This document shows positions 38,590 to 49,674 of a stretch of 64,000 nucleotides of DNA, piece after piece. A program made the position numbers and the translations under genes. Numbering within the stretch: the first letter of the stretch is position 1; each line of letters starts with the position of its first letter. Source of the stretch: Coriolopsis trogii (lineage: Eukaryota; Basidiomycota; Agaricomycetes; Polyporales; Polyporaceae); the NCBI GenBank assembly GCA_020543525.1, contig JAHYIO010000023.1, positions 372,001-436,000 of the forward strand, read 5' to 3'. Below the pieces are notes generated by a model that was not told where the DNA came from, did no database searches, and worked only from the letters and a program-made list of their open reading frames with translations.

Positions 38590-39426
38590 CGATGCCAGTG
38601 ACGAGGCCGGAGCCGATGGTGTATGATTAGTGAGTGCCCGACATTGACAGATTACTATGGATGGTACGATACGTCCAATGCACAGTGCATCCTCAAGGAA
38701 AAGTTTGCGTTTCTGATTCCTTTTGCCTGCAATCAAGTCTCTGTGAAGCTCATCATGATGGTCTGTCGAAGTTCCGAGGTTTGTGAGGTAAGTTGTTCCT
38801 CCTCCGGAGTCCGCAGCTTGAGCGCTGGAACGAACCCTAGGCAGTTGTTTCGTGACTTTACTTCAAGTCATACTATCCAAATTCATGCATGAAGCATTCA
38901 CGCAGTCAAATAACATTTCCTGGCCCTCGTACTCATGTTGCATCACGTTCAGGGCTTGCAGGTTTCAGAGCCATTGGCTTCCCCCGGCTTTGTCGTCAGC
39001 TTTCGTGATGAGCGCGCAGGTTTGGACGGCTCGCTCGTCGACGCGTCAATACTTATGCGGGTATATCATAATCACCCCAATCAATTACGTTTCTCGAGGG
39101 CGTGGTGTCGGGCGTGCCGAATTAGCATGATGTCGAGAATCGTGAGACGCGCCCGAGTTGCCTCCTCCGAAGTCGGGTACATACATACCTGTGTACAGAG
39201 CGCCTTTCCTGTGCGTCAGCTCAATGTCACTACTGCCTCCCGTTCGTACGATGTGAATACAATGCGAGTAAATAGTGGTTCCTGACGCCAGTTCCAGTAA
39301 TGTGGCACAGACGTCTCTGGTCGAACCAATTGACACAAACCACACAATCTCTACGCAGATACAGACGACAGTGTCGACTCGACTCGCACGCTCTTCGGTG
39401 GCAATCAACCACGAATATGGTGACTA
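38590..39426. other. intergenic region between convergent genes
   Basis: No recognisable gene; 3' flanks of the RING gene and the NUDCD1 homolog. Confidence 0.5.
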
Positions 39427-41486
39427 CTACACCACTCCGTGCAGAACGACAAGCTCGCCCTCGCACAAGCAAAGAATGACGACCTTTCCCGCGGCCTTCA
39501 CAAGCCCGACCCCCAGCAACGAGCCCGCAGCGCCGCCTCCGATCTTGACGATCGACTGCTTCGCCCAGTTCTCTCTCGGGCCCGTCCCGCGGTACACGTA
39601 CACGTTTCCGCCCAAGTCCTGCGCACCGCTCTCGAACGCGAGCACAGCCCGCGCCGCGACGTGATGCACGAAGCGCGTGTCCCGCTTCGACGCCAGCACG
39701 AACGCGAGCGCAGAGTATGTCGACGTGTGCGTCCACGCGGGCGGAGAGGGTGGCCCTCCAGAAGCGGATGCCGAGGGGGCGTCCTGGAGGGTGTACGTGA
39801 CCCCGTCCACGCCGTTCTTGGCGACGAGGGAGATCTTGAACGCCCCGGCGGCGCCAGGGAACGGCGTCGACAGGATCTGAAGTGGTGCATCGTCCCCGTG
39901 CGCGGACCCGCCCTCGTCCCCGAGCTGTCCGTCCGCAGCAACCCAAGTGAGGCACGCAGCTTTGCCCACAGCAAGGTCCACCTCGTCGTCGCGCTCGCCC
40001 TCGGCGAGACTCGGCACACCCGCCCCGAGCCCAAGTCCCCCACGCCCGCCCGTGTCGGTCTGGAGTGCGGCGGTGTACTTCTCGAGCGCCTCGCGGATGT
40101 TGTAGAGCTCGGTCGGGTCGAGCGTTTCGGGCACGTCGTCGTCATCGGCTCCAGCTGCAGTTCCGGACCCCGAAGCAAAGACTTGAGGCCAGCGCGTGTC
40201 CTCATGCTGCTTGTCGAGATGAAGCGCGAGGATGCCGTACTTGCTGTCCGCCGCGCGGTCGAATGTCCAGAGGCTTGTGCTGACGTGGATGCCGTCCCAC
40301 AATTGGCGGAGCGTGTACCGAGGAACAACTAGCGGGACATCCGCGCCTGTGCCGAAAGCAGCAGACGGCGCACCCTCAACGAGCACGGTTAGCGTCCGGG
40401 GTGAGAATGCGACTTTGATGTGCTCAGTAGGGATGTCGGCTGGTAGGGGGATTGCGATAGTGAGCGAGTCCGAGGTCTGTGTCCACGAATACGGTGGAGG
40501 CTTTGAGACTTTCTCGCCAGTCTCTCCGTCGAGGTTCTCGCCTTGTCGGGGTATGGGAGCAATCTCATCAGCACTGGGCTCGTACTTGTCGGGCGGCGAG
40601 ACAGTGATCGGGAGATAGGTAGAGCTGCCGACTAAGACGAACGACTTGCGGGAAGGGTCGTACGCAGTATAAAGCGGTACATCGTCTCCGCGTCTGTGCC
40701 ATAGGATAGGAAGGGGTTGCTGCTCTGATGAGGACACGAGCGGGAGAGGGATGTGGGCGCCCCATATGTCGAACTTGACAGGCGGAGGTTTGTTACCCTT
40801 ACTTGTCGGCTCGGCGTTTCGTGGATAGTGTTTTGACGATAGGAGGAGCACCACGCTCTGGGCATCGGGAGCTACTGCTTGGTGTAGACGGAAGGGCACC
40901 GTAGGTCGCGAAGAGTCGTACGCTTCCGGGATTGCCAGCTCGTAGATCGCGAGGAGTTCAGCCGGCCCAGCGTCGTTGAGACGAAGCGCATACAGATACC
41001 CATACCCATCGGCGACAAAGAGAGACGTGGCGTCCACGAACGCGGCAGACGGATACTCGCGCTGGATAGTCTCCGTCTCGGCTGACAGGATAGGTCTGGG
41101 AAGCTCATGTAAGATCCGATAGACCGGTCTGAGTGTACTCTATACTCCAGGCAACCAGGCAACACATAAGAGGTTAAGACACACCTTCACCGAACTGGCT
41201 AGAGGACACGCATTACACTCACCTCATCCAAGTCAAACCCAATGACGTTCAGCTCGGCATCAACGTAGACCGCCCGTCTTGTCTGGTTGCACACAGCAAG
41301 GTGATTGTGAGTAACCCGGCTCTGCACCTCCTGGAAAGATAGCGGTGCGCGTCCGGAGACGTTCGATTGCGAGAGCTTGTGTTCGAGTGGGTAGCGTGTG
41401 ATGACCTCATCGTATTCGAGAGGCGAGAACTTGTAGCCGTCGAATCTTGGGTTCAGGAGTGAGCGATCAGGACTGAATGCAGGCAT
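39427..41486 (-). CDS. NudC domain-containing protein 1 homolog (CS domain)
   Basis: Minus-strand exons 41486-41223 and 41139-39427 give 658 residues. The N-terminal half looks like a beta-propeller-type region (AFVDATSLFVADGYGYLYAL; VVLLLSSKHYPRNAE), as in human NUDCD1. A CS (p23-like) domain begins near residue 300 with PPYSWTQTSDSLTIAIPLP and continues through IKVAFSPRTLTVLVEG to LWDGIHVSTSLWTFD, where the Trp pattern is typical of NudC. NudC family proteins are Hsp90 co-chaperones, often for propeller clients and dynein regulators. The intron was placed so that GFDLDE continues into STLRPVYRILHELPRP. The C-terminal third again has beta-strand blocks with Gly/Ala-rich linkers. Confidence 0.88.
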
Positions 41487-44134
41487 GGCAGAATGCTCTG
41501 TCGTGTCGAATGGGTACGATGAATGGTAAAAAGCATAAGAGAGTTACATCTTGCAGGGAGGGAGTTCAGATCTCAGAATCCGAAGTATATACTCTCGCAC
41601 CTTCTCGGACTTAGGTTTGCAAGCGCCCGTGGTATATCCCCCGCTTCTGGATATCATGTTCCACCACTGTGGGTACTCCTGCATGCCGGACAGGGTGATA
41701 GGGAGTTCCACAACAATAAAATACACGGATGAGCAGTGAAACATATGTGGCATCTTCTTTTTATCTTCTATAGTAAACGAGAGCAGTGCATTTTCCCTTT
41801 CAAATAGCAGACCCTACCTGGGAGATACAACCCGGGTACTGCCACTGCAGGCTACACAAAACTGATATCATGGGTTTGATACTGACCTTCTGCGGTTCCT
41901 TATGATTTAGCTGGTGCTCCCCAAACATTGAGTCAGACGATCCCCTGTCGAGTCGGAGCAAAGTCGAAGACGTCGCCCCAGCGCCTACATCATCCGGAAT
42001 CAAGGCGACTCACGCAGGATATGTGTATATAGCTACTGCCTGACGGCTCGGGCAGTCAATAATATCAAGCAAATCTCGTAGCTCAACGGTGCAGCAATTT
42101 TATAGCTACTACGCGCATTAAACATTTCTACTTGAGTTCCCGAGAATACTCGACTAAGATGTGCACATTGGGTGATTCCTCTTCCTATCCCTGGATCAGT
42201 AGTAGATGAGAGAATCGGACGACTGGGCTTTGGGCGTTTGTGGCCTAGGTGTTCGTATCCGGGCCACTGCAGTCACAACCCGGTCAGTCAACTATGGGCA
42301 CGAAAGAATGACAAACGCACTATTATCCGTAGCTCCAAGGTGACGCGAGGCAACTTGCGAGGCAACGGGCGGGTCTAAGTGTTCATACCCAGGCCACTGC
42401 AGTCACAACCCAGTCAGTCAACTATGGGCACGAAAGAATGACAAACGCACTATGATGCGCAACTCAAGGTGACATGCGAGGCAACGGGGAAGGGAAAGGC
42501 GGGTCTAGAATGCCTGCCTCGAAGGAGTTCGGAAATCGATTGTAAGGCCTTTCGGCCGGTTCATTCGGGTTTCCATGTTCGTTGCCCGGAACTGTGGCAT
42601 GTCAGAGTGGGTGGATGAAGGCGGCCAGTATTGGAGTGTAACCCACCAACTCCGAGTCGTCTCAGCCCGCCACTGCATAGCCAACGCCTTCAGATCAGCA
42701 TACAGTGGGATAAGTGCGTATGGACGAGCAGGTAGGCGTACCAGTCTGTGGAAGCCGAGTTATGCGGTGGGCCGGTACAAGCGGTGCGTACACCGTCGCA
42801 CCGGTTCCGACACATGTTCCCATGACCTCTCGAGGCCGAGGGATAGGTTGAGAAGTTTATCTGTGAGTAGGTATGGATGGGCCGCAGCCAGGAGCTCGAC
42901 GAGCTCGAGAAGAGTGCCCATGCTGGACTACTATGAGATTGGCGAGAGAGCCCCAAATGTGTGTAGAGAGGAGAGTGTGAGTGCTGATGAGGAATTGGTG
43001 GGCGAGGAGGGAGGTATTTATACCCGCTCGCGGTCCCGCTTTGGCCGCTACAGTAGGGTCAAGCAGTTCGGCCAAGCACTTGTGCTTGCACCGTCTGTCA
43101 GGCCGCTCCATTCAGTCAGCCGTCGTCCATAGCAGACCGATGCCAATGCCATGTCATGTAGCGCAGACATTACCGTCCTGTTGTCAGGCTGGCATTGTTG
43201 TCGCGACGTCGCTAAAGGTAGCTGAGGTCCATGTACAACTTGTTGGAATGGAGAATGTGCCGTGAATCCGATGAGTCGCGGAATGGTCTCAGACTGCGTC
43301 TTGGGTTATTGTGTCGGGACGCAACGTGTCGATGTTCTGGCAAAGCGAACAACATAACGTGTAAGTGGAGGGACCCGCGGAGTCGAGCTACTACCAGCTC
43401 ACCGAGTACTAACGGGACATGCCAGCTTGAGCGATAGACAATAGTCGTATCTGTCCATCAACGACACTGAGAAGCCCAGGGCACTAGCATCTGAAGTTAG
43501 TGCGGGTACCACTGACGGCCGCACATATACACTGGTACTGTCGCGGACTCTCTTCAAGATCCAAGCGTGTCGTGGGGCTTGTCCGACCACTCACCTCAGG
43601 AGGTTCATATGGCATGGGCCCGGGACTTTCCGAGTCTAGCCATAAGCGCCTTCAGGCCTCAGATAACATGGCTAGTATACTACTACAGCTAATTGTGCAA
43701 CGTGCGATACAACAATTGGTGGAAATTGCTACAGCATCTACACATCCCATGGTGCGGAAGGGTGTACACACATTGAACCAACGCAATGTAACGAGGAAAC
43801 AAAAGACTGAAGTGGAAAACAGTACATGGGCAGTGCGGATGATAAGACACGTACCATCCCCGCGGTTACGTATACTCGAGTCCTAACCGCAACGAATAGA
43901 TAATGTGACAAGGACGCGCCCGACCGACGTGAAAACAGCTCAAGCGAGACAGAAAGATGAGAACACAAAGTAGGTATGCTAAGCCGATGGACGAGAGGCA
44001 GTAGGCAGGTCGCGACAAATACAGGAAAGCGAGAGACAGACAGAGACCGTCCCCGGCCGGACGGCGTCCGGGGGAGAAGCGATGTGGAAATTAATACAAG
44101 TGACACGTACACTAACCCAGACACAGTCGCCCCA
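41487..44134. other. 2.6-kb gene-poor region
   Basis: No supported gene. A 185-codon open frame (42575-43132) overlaps opposite-strand frames and has no motif. The region holds a tandem duplication at 42249-42507 and AT-rich segments near 41750-42150. Confidence 0.5.
42249..42507. repeat. 130-bp direct tandem duplication, two copies
   Basis: Copy 1 (42249-42378) and copy 2 (42379-42507) share long identical blocks such as GGCCACTGCAGTCACAACCC and ATGGGCACGAAAGAATGACA, with a few substitutions and small indels toward the 3' ends. The copies abut directly. Confidence 0.9.
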
Positions 44135-46350
44135 CTAGACCTTGAGCGGGCTCTCACTTGAATCCAACAAGCCTTCTGCCTTGACCGCCGCGCTTGGCGC
44201 GTCGCCCCCTGGCGAAGACTTGAGCTGCTCCGGAGTCGCATCCCCGTTCGGGGGTGGGGTCGGTGGGGGTGGAGGCGTCTCTCCTCCCCGCGAGCCCTCG
44301 GACGACGGGCCATTGCCATTGTGGATAGTTGGTGTAGACTCGGATTCGCTCGTGTGTTGTATGTCCAGCTCGCCTTCCGCGTCCTGGTCTTGGTCGTGAT
44401 CATGCTCGCCCTGAACACCCGACTCCTCGTCATCGATGTCGCCCATCTCGACATCGTGGTCGCTGAAAACGCCCATCTCGTCCAGCTCCTGCAGCTGTTC
44501 CTTCAAGCTCTTCGTAATGTCGAGCTGGATCGGGCGACCAAACCCGAAACCGGAGCTACTGAGAAGCGAGCGCGCGTTGATTCCGTGACTGTCCGCGTCG
44601 TCATCGTCGCTGTCCTCGTCCTCGTCATCCGGTGCTGTGTGCAGAACGAGAGACCCATCGCCGCCGAGGATGTTCGCGAAACTGCCAAAGGGCGAACTCG
44701 ACGTCTCGACCGCGGGGGCAGCAGCGCCGTTCTCCCGGTCGCGCGCTTCGCGTTCCCGTCGTTCTCGCAGCCGCTGCTCGTACGCCTCCCGCTTGACCTT
44801 GAAGGACATGAGCCGGCTTGTGGAGTACAGCTGTGGGAGGTGTTCCGGTGTCTGGTATCCGATCTTGTTCTTCACCCTGTCTGTCACCCATTGGTACCAC
44901 TCGTCCTGACTCTTGCCATGTAGAATGGCGACGACCATGATCGTCATGTTATCGCATCCGATACCTGCCCCAGTCGTGGTATCGGGTGCCAGGCATAGCT
45001 CGCAGATTTCCTCGCAAATCTGAGGAAGGTGCTTCCCTTGTGAGATGAGAAGCCTGACGACGTTCACTGCCTGCTGAGAGGACAGGCAATCCCATATACC
45101 TACAAGACTTTCTGTAAGCACCATCCTCGAGGTGAATGAGGCAATGACGTACCATCGCAAGCGATGATAAGGAATTCATCATCCTCAGTGATCAGGTGTT
45201 CGATAACTTCGGGATCACTCGTGATGATCTGCGCCTCTGGTGCGAGAGAGGCATTCTTCTTGTAGTCGAAGTCGCCGAGAGCCCTCGCAAGAGCAAGGTT
45301 ACCTGTTCCGGAATGAGGATTGAGAATGGGGCACTAGACGATGCACGAACCATTGACGCGGCCGTACTCAATGTATCCGCCTGCTGCCACAATTCGGTTC
45401 TTTTCCTCTACAGTCGCCATGAATATCAGTACAGACCGGGATCCCCATACGATGAATGCACGTACGCTCATTCTGGGGCTTGTGATCATGGCTCAACGGT
45501 TTCGCCGTGCCCTTGACACTGATCACAGACCGCGAGTCACCGGCGTTCGCCTGCCACGAGGTTGGTACTGCATTTGGGGGGGATAGCGATAGTGGGAATC
45601 ACATACCACAAAGATCCTGCCGTCATTTGTGACCAAGGCGGCGACGGCAGTACATCCCGACGAGTCCCGGGCGAACTCAGGGTCTAGTAAAGCGTGCGAC
45701 CGCTTTCATCAGATATTGGGAAGGCATTCAAAGATGGCTTGGGCTGCGCACTAGATCGCATGTCTGCATCCGCCCCGATGAATGCGTTCTTGAGTGCGAG
45801 AGCGTACTCTTTCTTCCGATATGCTTCATCTTGAACGAGGCGCTTGTGGACATTTCCTCCAGCATACCTCGCCACGGCGGATCCTGGCAGCGATGAATAA
45901 GGTGTCTGGAGGCAAAAGGACTGAAAGTGAATGCATACCGCCATGGCCATCGTAGACGGCGAAGAATGTATTGGGGTCAGGCGAGTCTTTGTCCAAGCTG
46001 AGAATGGCGGTATGCGCATCCTCCATGGCTGCGGAACGAGTTAGTCTCGGCTGAGCTTGTGACACGCATATCATATAGACGGGGACGCATAGGAACGGCA
46101 GGACGAGAAGTATAGTGACGCACTTATTCTCCAACCCTGCATCTCAGAAACGCCATAGTGGTACTTGTCATTTGCCCCTTGCTCTGTCGTCTTGTCGGTG
46201 GCTGCAGCATGTTTGCATGGTCAAGGACAGAGCCCATGATGGCATAGGCGATCCAACGTACCTGGTATAGAGAGGGTTTGACCCTGGCAAGAAAAATCAT
46301 GGGATGAATTGGATGCTCCACAGGGCCCAAGAAAATCAATCACTGACCAT
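44135..46350 (-). CDS. PP2C-family Ser/Thr phosphatase (Ptc2/3 type)
   Basis: Minus-strand exons 46350-46348 (coding part), 46283-46262, 46201-46124, 46028-45939, 45883-45752, 45683-45607, 45550-45466, 45407-45351, 45302-45153 and 45099-44135 give 552 residues. PP2C enzymes are Mn/Mg-dependent phosphatases acting in stress and checkpoint signalling. The N-terminus MGQTLS fits an N-myristoylation site. Metal-binding motifs are MEDAH and YDGHGG; further blocks are DSSGCTA, NAGDSR, GDFDYKKN, IIACDGIWDCLS and GCDNMTI. After the catalytic domain comes a basic helix (YEQRLRERREREARDRE) and an acidic Asp/Glu-rich, Pro-rich tail, as in other fungal Ptc2-like proteins. The start codon is separated from the next coding base by an intron, and exon 2 has only 22 nt; this arrangement restores the conserved family N-terminus. 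Confidence 0.93.
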
Positions 46351-47280
46351 CTTTGCGCGTCGTGCGAGCTAGCGAGAGCGTGTGAGGGTCGTGGGCGATC
46401 GTGTCGGCAGGCAAGACGGGGACGAGAGAGTGGGCAGAACACAACGATGTGCGGGGTTGGCGGTCGTGTGGAGGGCCTCGAGTCAAGGATGTTGTTGACG
46501 GCTGTTTGCGGAGCAAATTATCTGAGAGAGGTACGCAGGTGGTGAGTGCCCGAAATGGCAAATTGCCTGTGCCCCCAGCCAGTGCCCCGCTTTCGTCTTT
46601 CCGCCGGGATCTGCGCAGATAAGATCATTTTGCGCCCACTTTCCGCCCAATCTCGCCCTCTGCCACCTCCTTCCTCGGTGGTTAACTCGTAAGCCAAGTC
46701 TACGCACACTATGCCGTGTGCCTCCTCACTCACCTCATTCAGACACCCGGAAATCGCAACAATAAACAGTCCCAACCTCGACACAGCCATCATGGACCCT
46801 CCAAGCATAACAAGCTCCATCACCACCCGGTGTTTGCCCTTCAGAGTCTGCGAACGCCCCTGAAAATCATGTGCAATCCGGAGAGCTCGCAGGAACTCTC
46901 CCTCGTCCTCGGCTTCCATCACATGCAACACACAACGGCGATGTTCTTGCTGGTAACCGACTCTCAGCCCTGTCCCTTCCGTCCGAGCCTCGCCCCAGAG
47001 AAAAGTCTCGGCAGAAGATGTGCCATCAGGTCGACGCCGTACCGATAAGTATCGTCGAACGTGCCCCTCTTCCACGTGCGCATTCCCGTAACCTCTAACA
47101 GTGTATGTAGCAACAGCCAGCTACGGTACGGTACCTTGCAAAACGGCCCGGCCGCATACGTATATAACGATGCCCATACGTCCGAGTCAAATAGCGACTC
47201 CCCATTCCCACTGGGTTCCTAATAGTCTTCCAGCTACCCCCAGCCTGACATCACAGTGCCGCACGACGCTACCGTCCATC
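46351..47280. other. divergent intergenic region PP2C / sphingomyelinase-like gene
   Basis: Promoter region for both flanking genes. No other gene recognised. A TATA box for the + strand gene lies at 47161-47167. Confidence 0.5.
47161..47167 (+). promoter_or_regulatory. TATA box of the sphingomyelinase-like gene
   Basis: TATATAA lies 114 nt before the ATG at 47281. The in-frame ATG at 47170 is only 3 nt past the box, probably upstream of the transcription start, which supports 47281 as the start. Confidence 0.55.
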
Positions 47281-49266
47281 ATGAGGCCCTGGTCCGTTCT
47301 AGGATTATGTCTGACGCTCCTCCTCCCCCTCCTCACCAACGCTCTCACGGTGGGAGATGTCCTTGGCAGGTCTCTCGCCGCCTACGCCCAGCAGCAGGAA
47401 CGCGCTACCCCCGCAAAACGGGACACCTTGTCGGATATCTTGACAGACATCGAAAACCTAGTCGAATGTTCGTCCTGCCAGGCGCTACTCCTCGTCCTTC
47501 AGGCCCTCGCCCACCTGGGCAACGACGCATTCACCAACGTGATTGCCGGTGTCTGCACGACTCTCGGCGTAGAGGATGAAGATGTGTGCAAAGGAGCGAT
47601 TGGCCTAGAAGGTCCCATCTTAGCGCACGACCTCCGCTTTATGGACATTCCGAGCAAGACGTCTGAGCTGTTCTGCTTGACGATCTTCGGGCTGTGCCAG
47701 TGGCCCGACGTCGATACGAGCCACTCGGTACCCGTGTCCAAGAAGCCGGCCAACGTGTCGAAGCCGGAGCCCAGTGGGGTGACGCCCATCAAGGTCGTAC
47801 ACATCAGCGATATCCACATCGATCTGAGCTACACGACCGGGGCGAACTTTAACTGCACCAAAAACATCTGCTGTCGTCCCTACACCGAAAGCGACGCGCC
47901 GGGAGTGACGGACTTTCCTGCTGGCCCCTTCGGCAATACGAATTGCGACAGCCCGGTCAGCCTTGAAGAGAGCTTGTACGATGCCATCGAGGCTCTGGTA
48001 CCCGACCGGGCCTTCACCATATTCACGGGCGACTTAGTCGAAGGGGCAGTTTGGCTCGTAACCAAGGAAGAAGTGACGAACGACCTGAACGATGCATACC
48101 GCCGAATGACCTCCATCGGCCAGACCTACGCCGTCATCGGCAACCACGACAGTTCCCCAGTCAACTCGTTCCCCCCAGCCGCCATCGACACGACCATCTC
48201 GACGCAGTGGGCGTACGATGCCCTCTCCTCCAACATAGAGCACTGGATCGGCAGCGCTGCAGCTGCCACCGTCTCGTCCAACTTCGGGAGCTACGCCGTC
48301 ACCGCCGCCAACTTCACCAACCTCCGCATCATCTCCCTGAACACCAACTTCTGGTACAAGTCCAACTTCTGGCTCTACGAGCGCACGATGGAGCCCGACC
48401 CGAGCGGCATGCTCGCCTGGCTCGCCTCCGAGCTCGAGGCCGCCGAGTCCGCCGGACAACGCGTCTGGATCCTCGGGCACATGCCCCTCGGCTCCACGGA
48501 CGCGTTCCACGACGCGTCCTACCACTTCGACGCGCTCATCCAGCGCTTCTCCGCCACCATCTCCGCCGTCTTCTACGGCCACACGCACCGGGACGAGTTC
48601 CAGGTCGCGTACAGCGACTACTCTGCGCAGTCCGCCGCGACGGCGACCATGGCGAGCTACATCGCGCCCGCGCTCACGCCCACGTCCGGCCACCCGACGT
48701 TCCGCGTGTACGACGTCGACCCGGCCACGTTCGCCGTGCTCGACTACACCGTCTTCTTCGCCAACATCTCCAGCCCCGCGTACCAGACGCACGGCCCGGT
48801 CTGGGAGAAGCTCTACAGCGTCAAGGACGCGTACGGCACCCTGCTCGGGCACACGAACCCGCGCGCGGAGCTCACCCCCGCGTTCTGGCACAACCTGACG
48901 GTGCTGTTCGAGAGCAGGGACGACGTCTTCCAGGCGTGGTACGGGAGGCGGACGAGGGACTTCGCCTCCGAGACGTGCACGGGCGACTGCAAGACGGCGC
49001 AGATCTGCCGGATGAGGGCTGCACAGGCCCAGTTCAACTGCGGGACCGTCAGCCCGGGGATAAACCTCAAGAGGAAGAGGGACGGCGGAGAGGCTGCTGG
49101 CGGACATGGCGAGCATCGTGAGTGTGAGGGGTCGAACGCCGTCCCCCTCATGACTTCAATCTACTCGAGTGAGGGGTTGGCGGCACTGAGAAACTCGCTG
49201 GTTGCTGTCGCGGGTGAGAGCTTCTTGGATACGACGGTGAACGGGACGTACGCTGTCGACTCGTAG
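47281..49266 (+). CDS. secreted acid sphingomyelinase-like phosphodiesterase
   Basis: A single exon codes 661 residues. A hydrophobic N-terminal signal peptide (about residues 1-21) is followed by a Cys-rich saposin-B-like segment (ECSSCQ ... GVCTTL ... LFCLTIFGLCQW). The calcineurin-like metallophosphatase core then shows all metal-site motifs: D177-I-H179, G250-D251, GNHD (287-290), GH400 in ILGHMPLG, and GHTH (433-436). This is the acid sphingomyelinase architecture: hydrolysis of sphingomyelin-type or related phosphodiesters outside the cell or in the vacuole. Fungi lack much sphingomyelin, so the true substrate may be inositol-phosphorylceramide or another phosphodiester; that is inference. 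Several N-x-S/T sites fit secretion. A basic KRKRDGG stretch near the C-terminus is unusual for the family. Confidence 0.92.
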   Translation: MRPWSVLGLCLTLLLPLLTNALTVGDVLGRSLAAYAQQQERATPAKRDTLSDILTDIENLVECSSCQALLLVLQALAHLGNDAFTNVIAGVCTTLGVEDEDVCKGAIGLEGPILAHDLRFMDIPSKTSELFCLTIFGLCQWPDVDTSHSVPVSKKPANVSKPEPSGVTPIKVVHISDIHIDLSYTTGANFNCTKNICCRPYTESDAPGVTDFPAGPFGNTNCDSPVSLEESLYDAIEALVPDRAFTIFTGDLVEGAVWLVTKEEVTNDLNDAYRRMTSIGQTYAVIGNHDSSPVNSFPPAAIDTTISTQWAYDALSSNIEHWIGSAAAATVSSNFGSYAVTAANFTNLRIISLNTNFWYKSNFWLYERTMEPDPSGMLAWLASELEAAESAGQRVWILGHMPLGSTDAFHDASYHFDALIQRFSATISAVFYGHTHRDEFQVAYSDYSAQSAATATMASYIAPALTPTSGHPTFRVYDVDPATFAVLDYTVFFANISSPAYQTHGPVWEKLYSVKDAYGTLLGHTNPRAELTPAFWHNLTVLFESRDDVFQAWYGRRTRDFASETCTGDCKTAQICRMRAAQAQFNCGTVSPGINLKRKRDGGEAAGGHGEHRECEGSNAVPLMTSIYSSEGLAALRNSLVAVAGESFLDTTVNGTYAVDS

Positions 49267-49674
49267 CCGCGAACTCTATACATTGATAGTTTTAGAATCA
49301 ATTAATGCGTGCATGTGGTGGACCGAGCCCGTACCGGCTGTACCCTTCTACAGAGGATCCAAGCGGTGTCCTCATGGCCCCGTAGGAATCAGGAACTCGA
49401 CTCAGCATTGGAATGTAGGAGGCAACATCGGCCTAACACCGTTCACCACCGCATCTATAGCATCCATGCATAAGCAAAAACCTCAACACAGCTACATCAC
49501 AGCACACGAGTCCCTTACAGATACAGCAGCAACGAAAGCGACGAAGACGAGACATGCAGTGCGCGCAAACTTTCCCGTGTCCCATACAACATACGACAGG
49601 CTTGTAAACTCGGAACATATCGAAATAATGTAAACGTTTCCACGATGCACCGACTGCGTCAGGGCAGACGAACA
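49267..49674. other. intergenic region between convergent genes
   Basis: Short 3'-3' gap with no recognised gene. Confidence 0.5.

Noticed and set aside
42575..43132. 185-codon open frame in the gene-poor region
   Set aside because: No motif, atypical Arg/Ser-rich composition, and competing frames on the other strand.
47101..47280. Upstream in-frame extension of the sphingomyelinase-like protein
   Set aside because: It would place the TATA box inside the coding region and put non-hydrophobic sequence before a good signal peptide starting at 47281.
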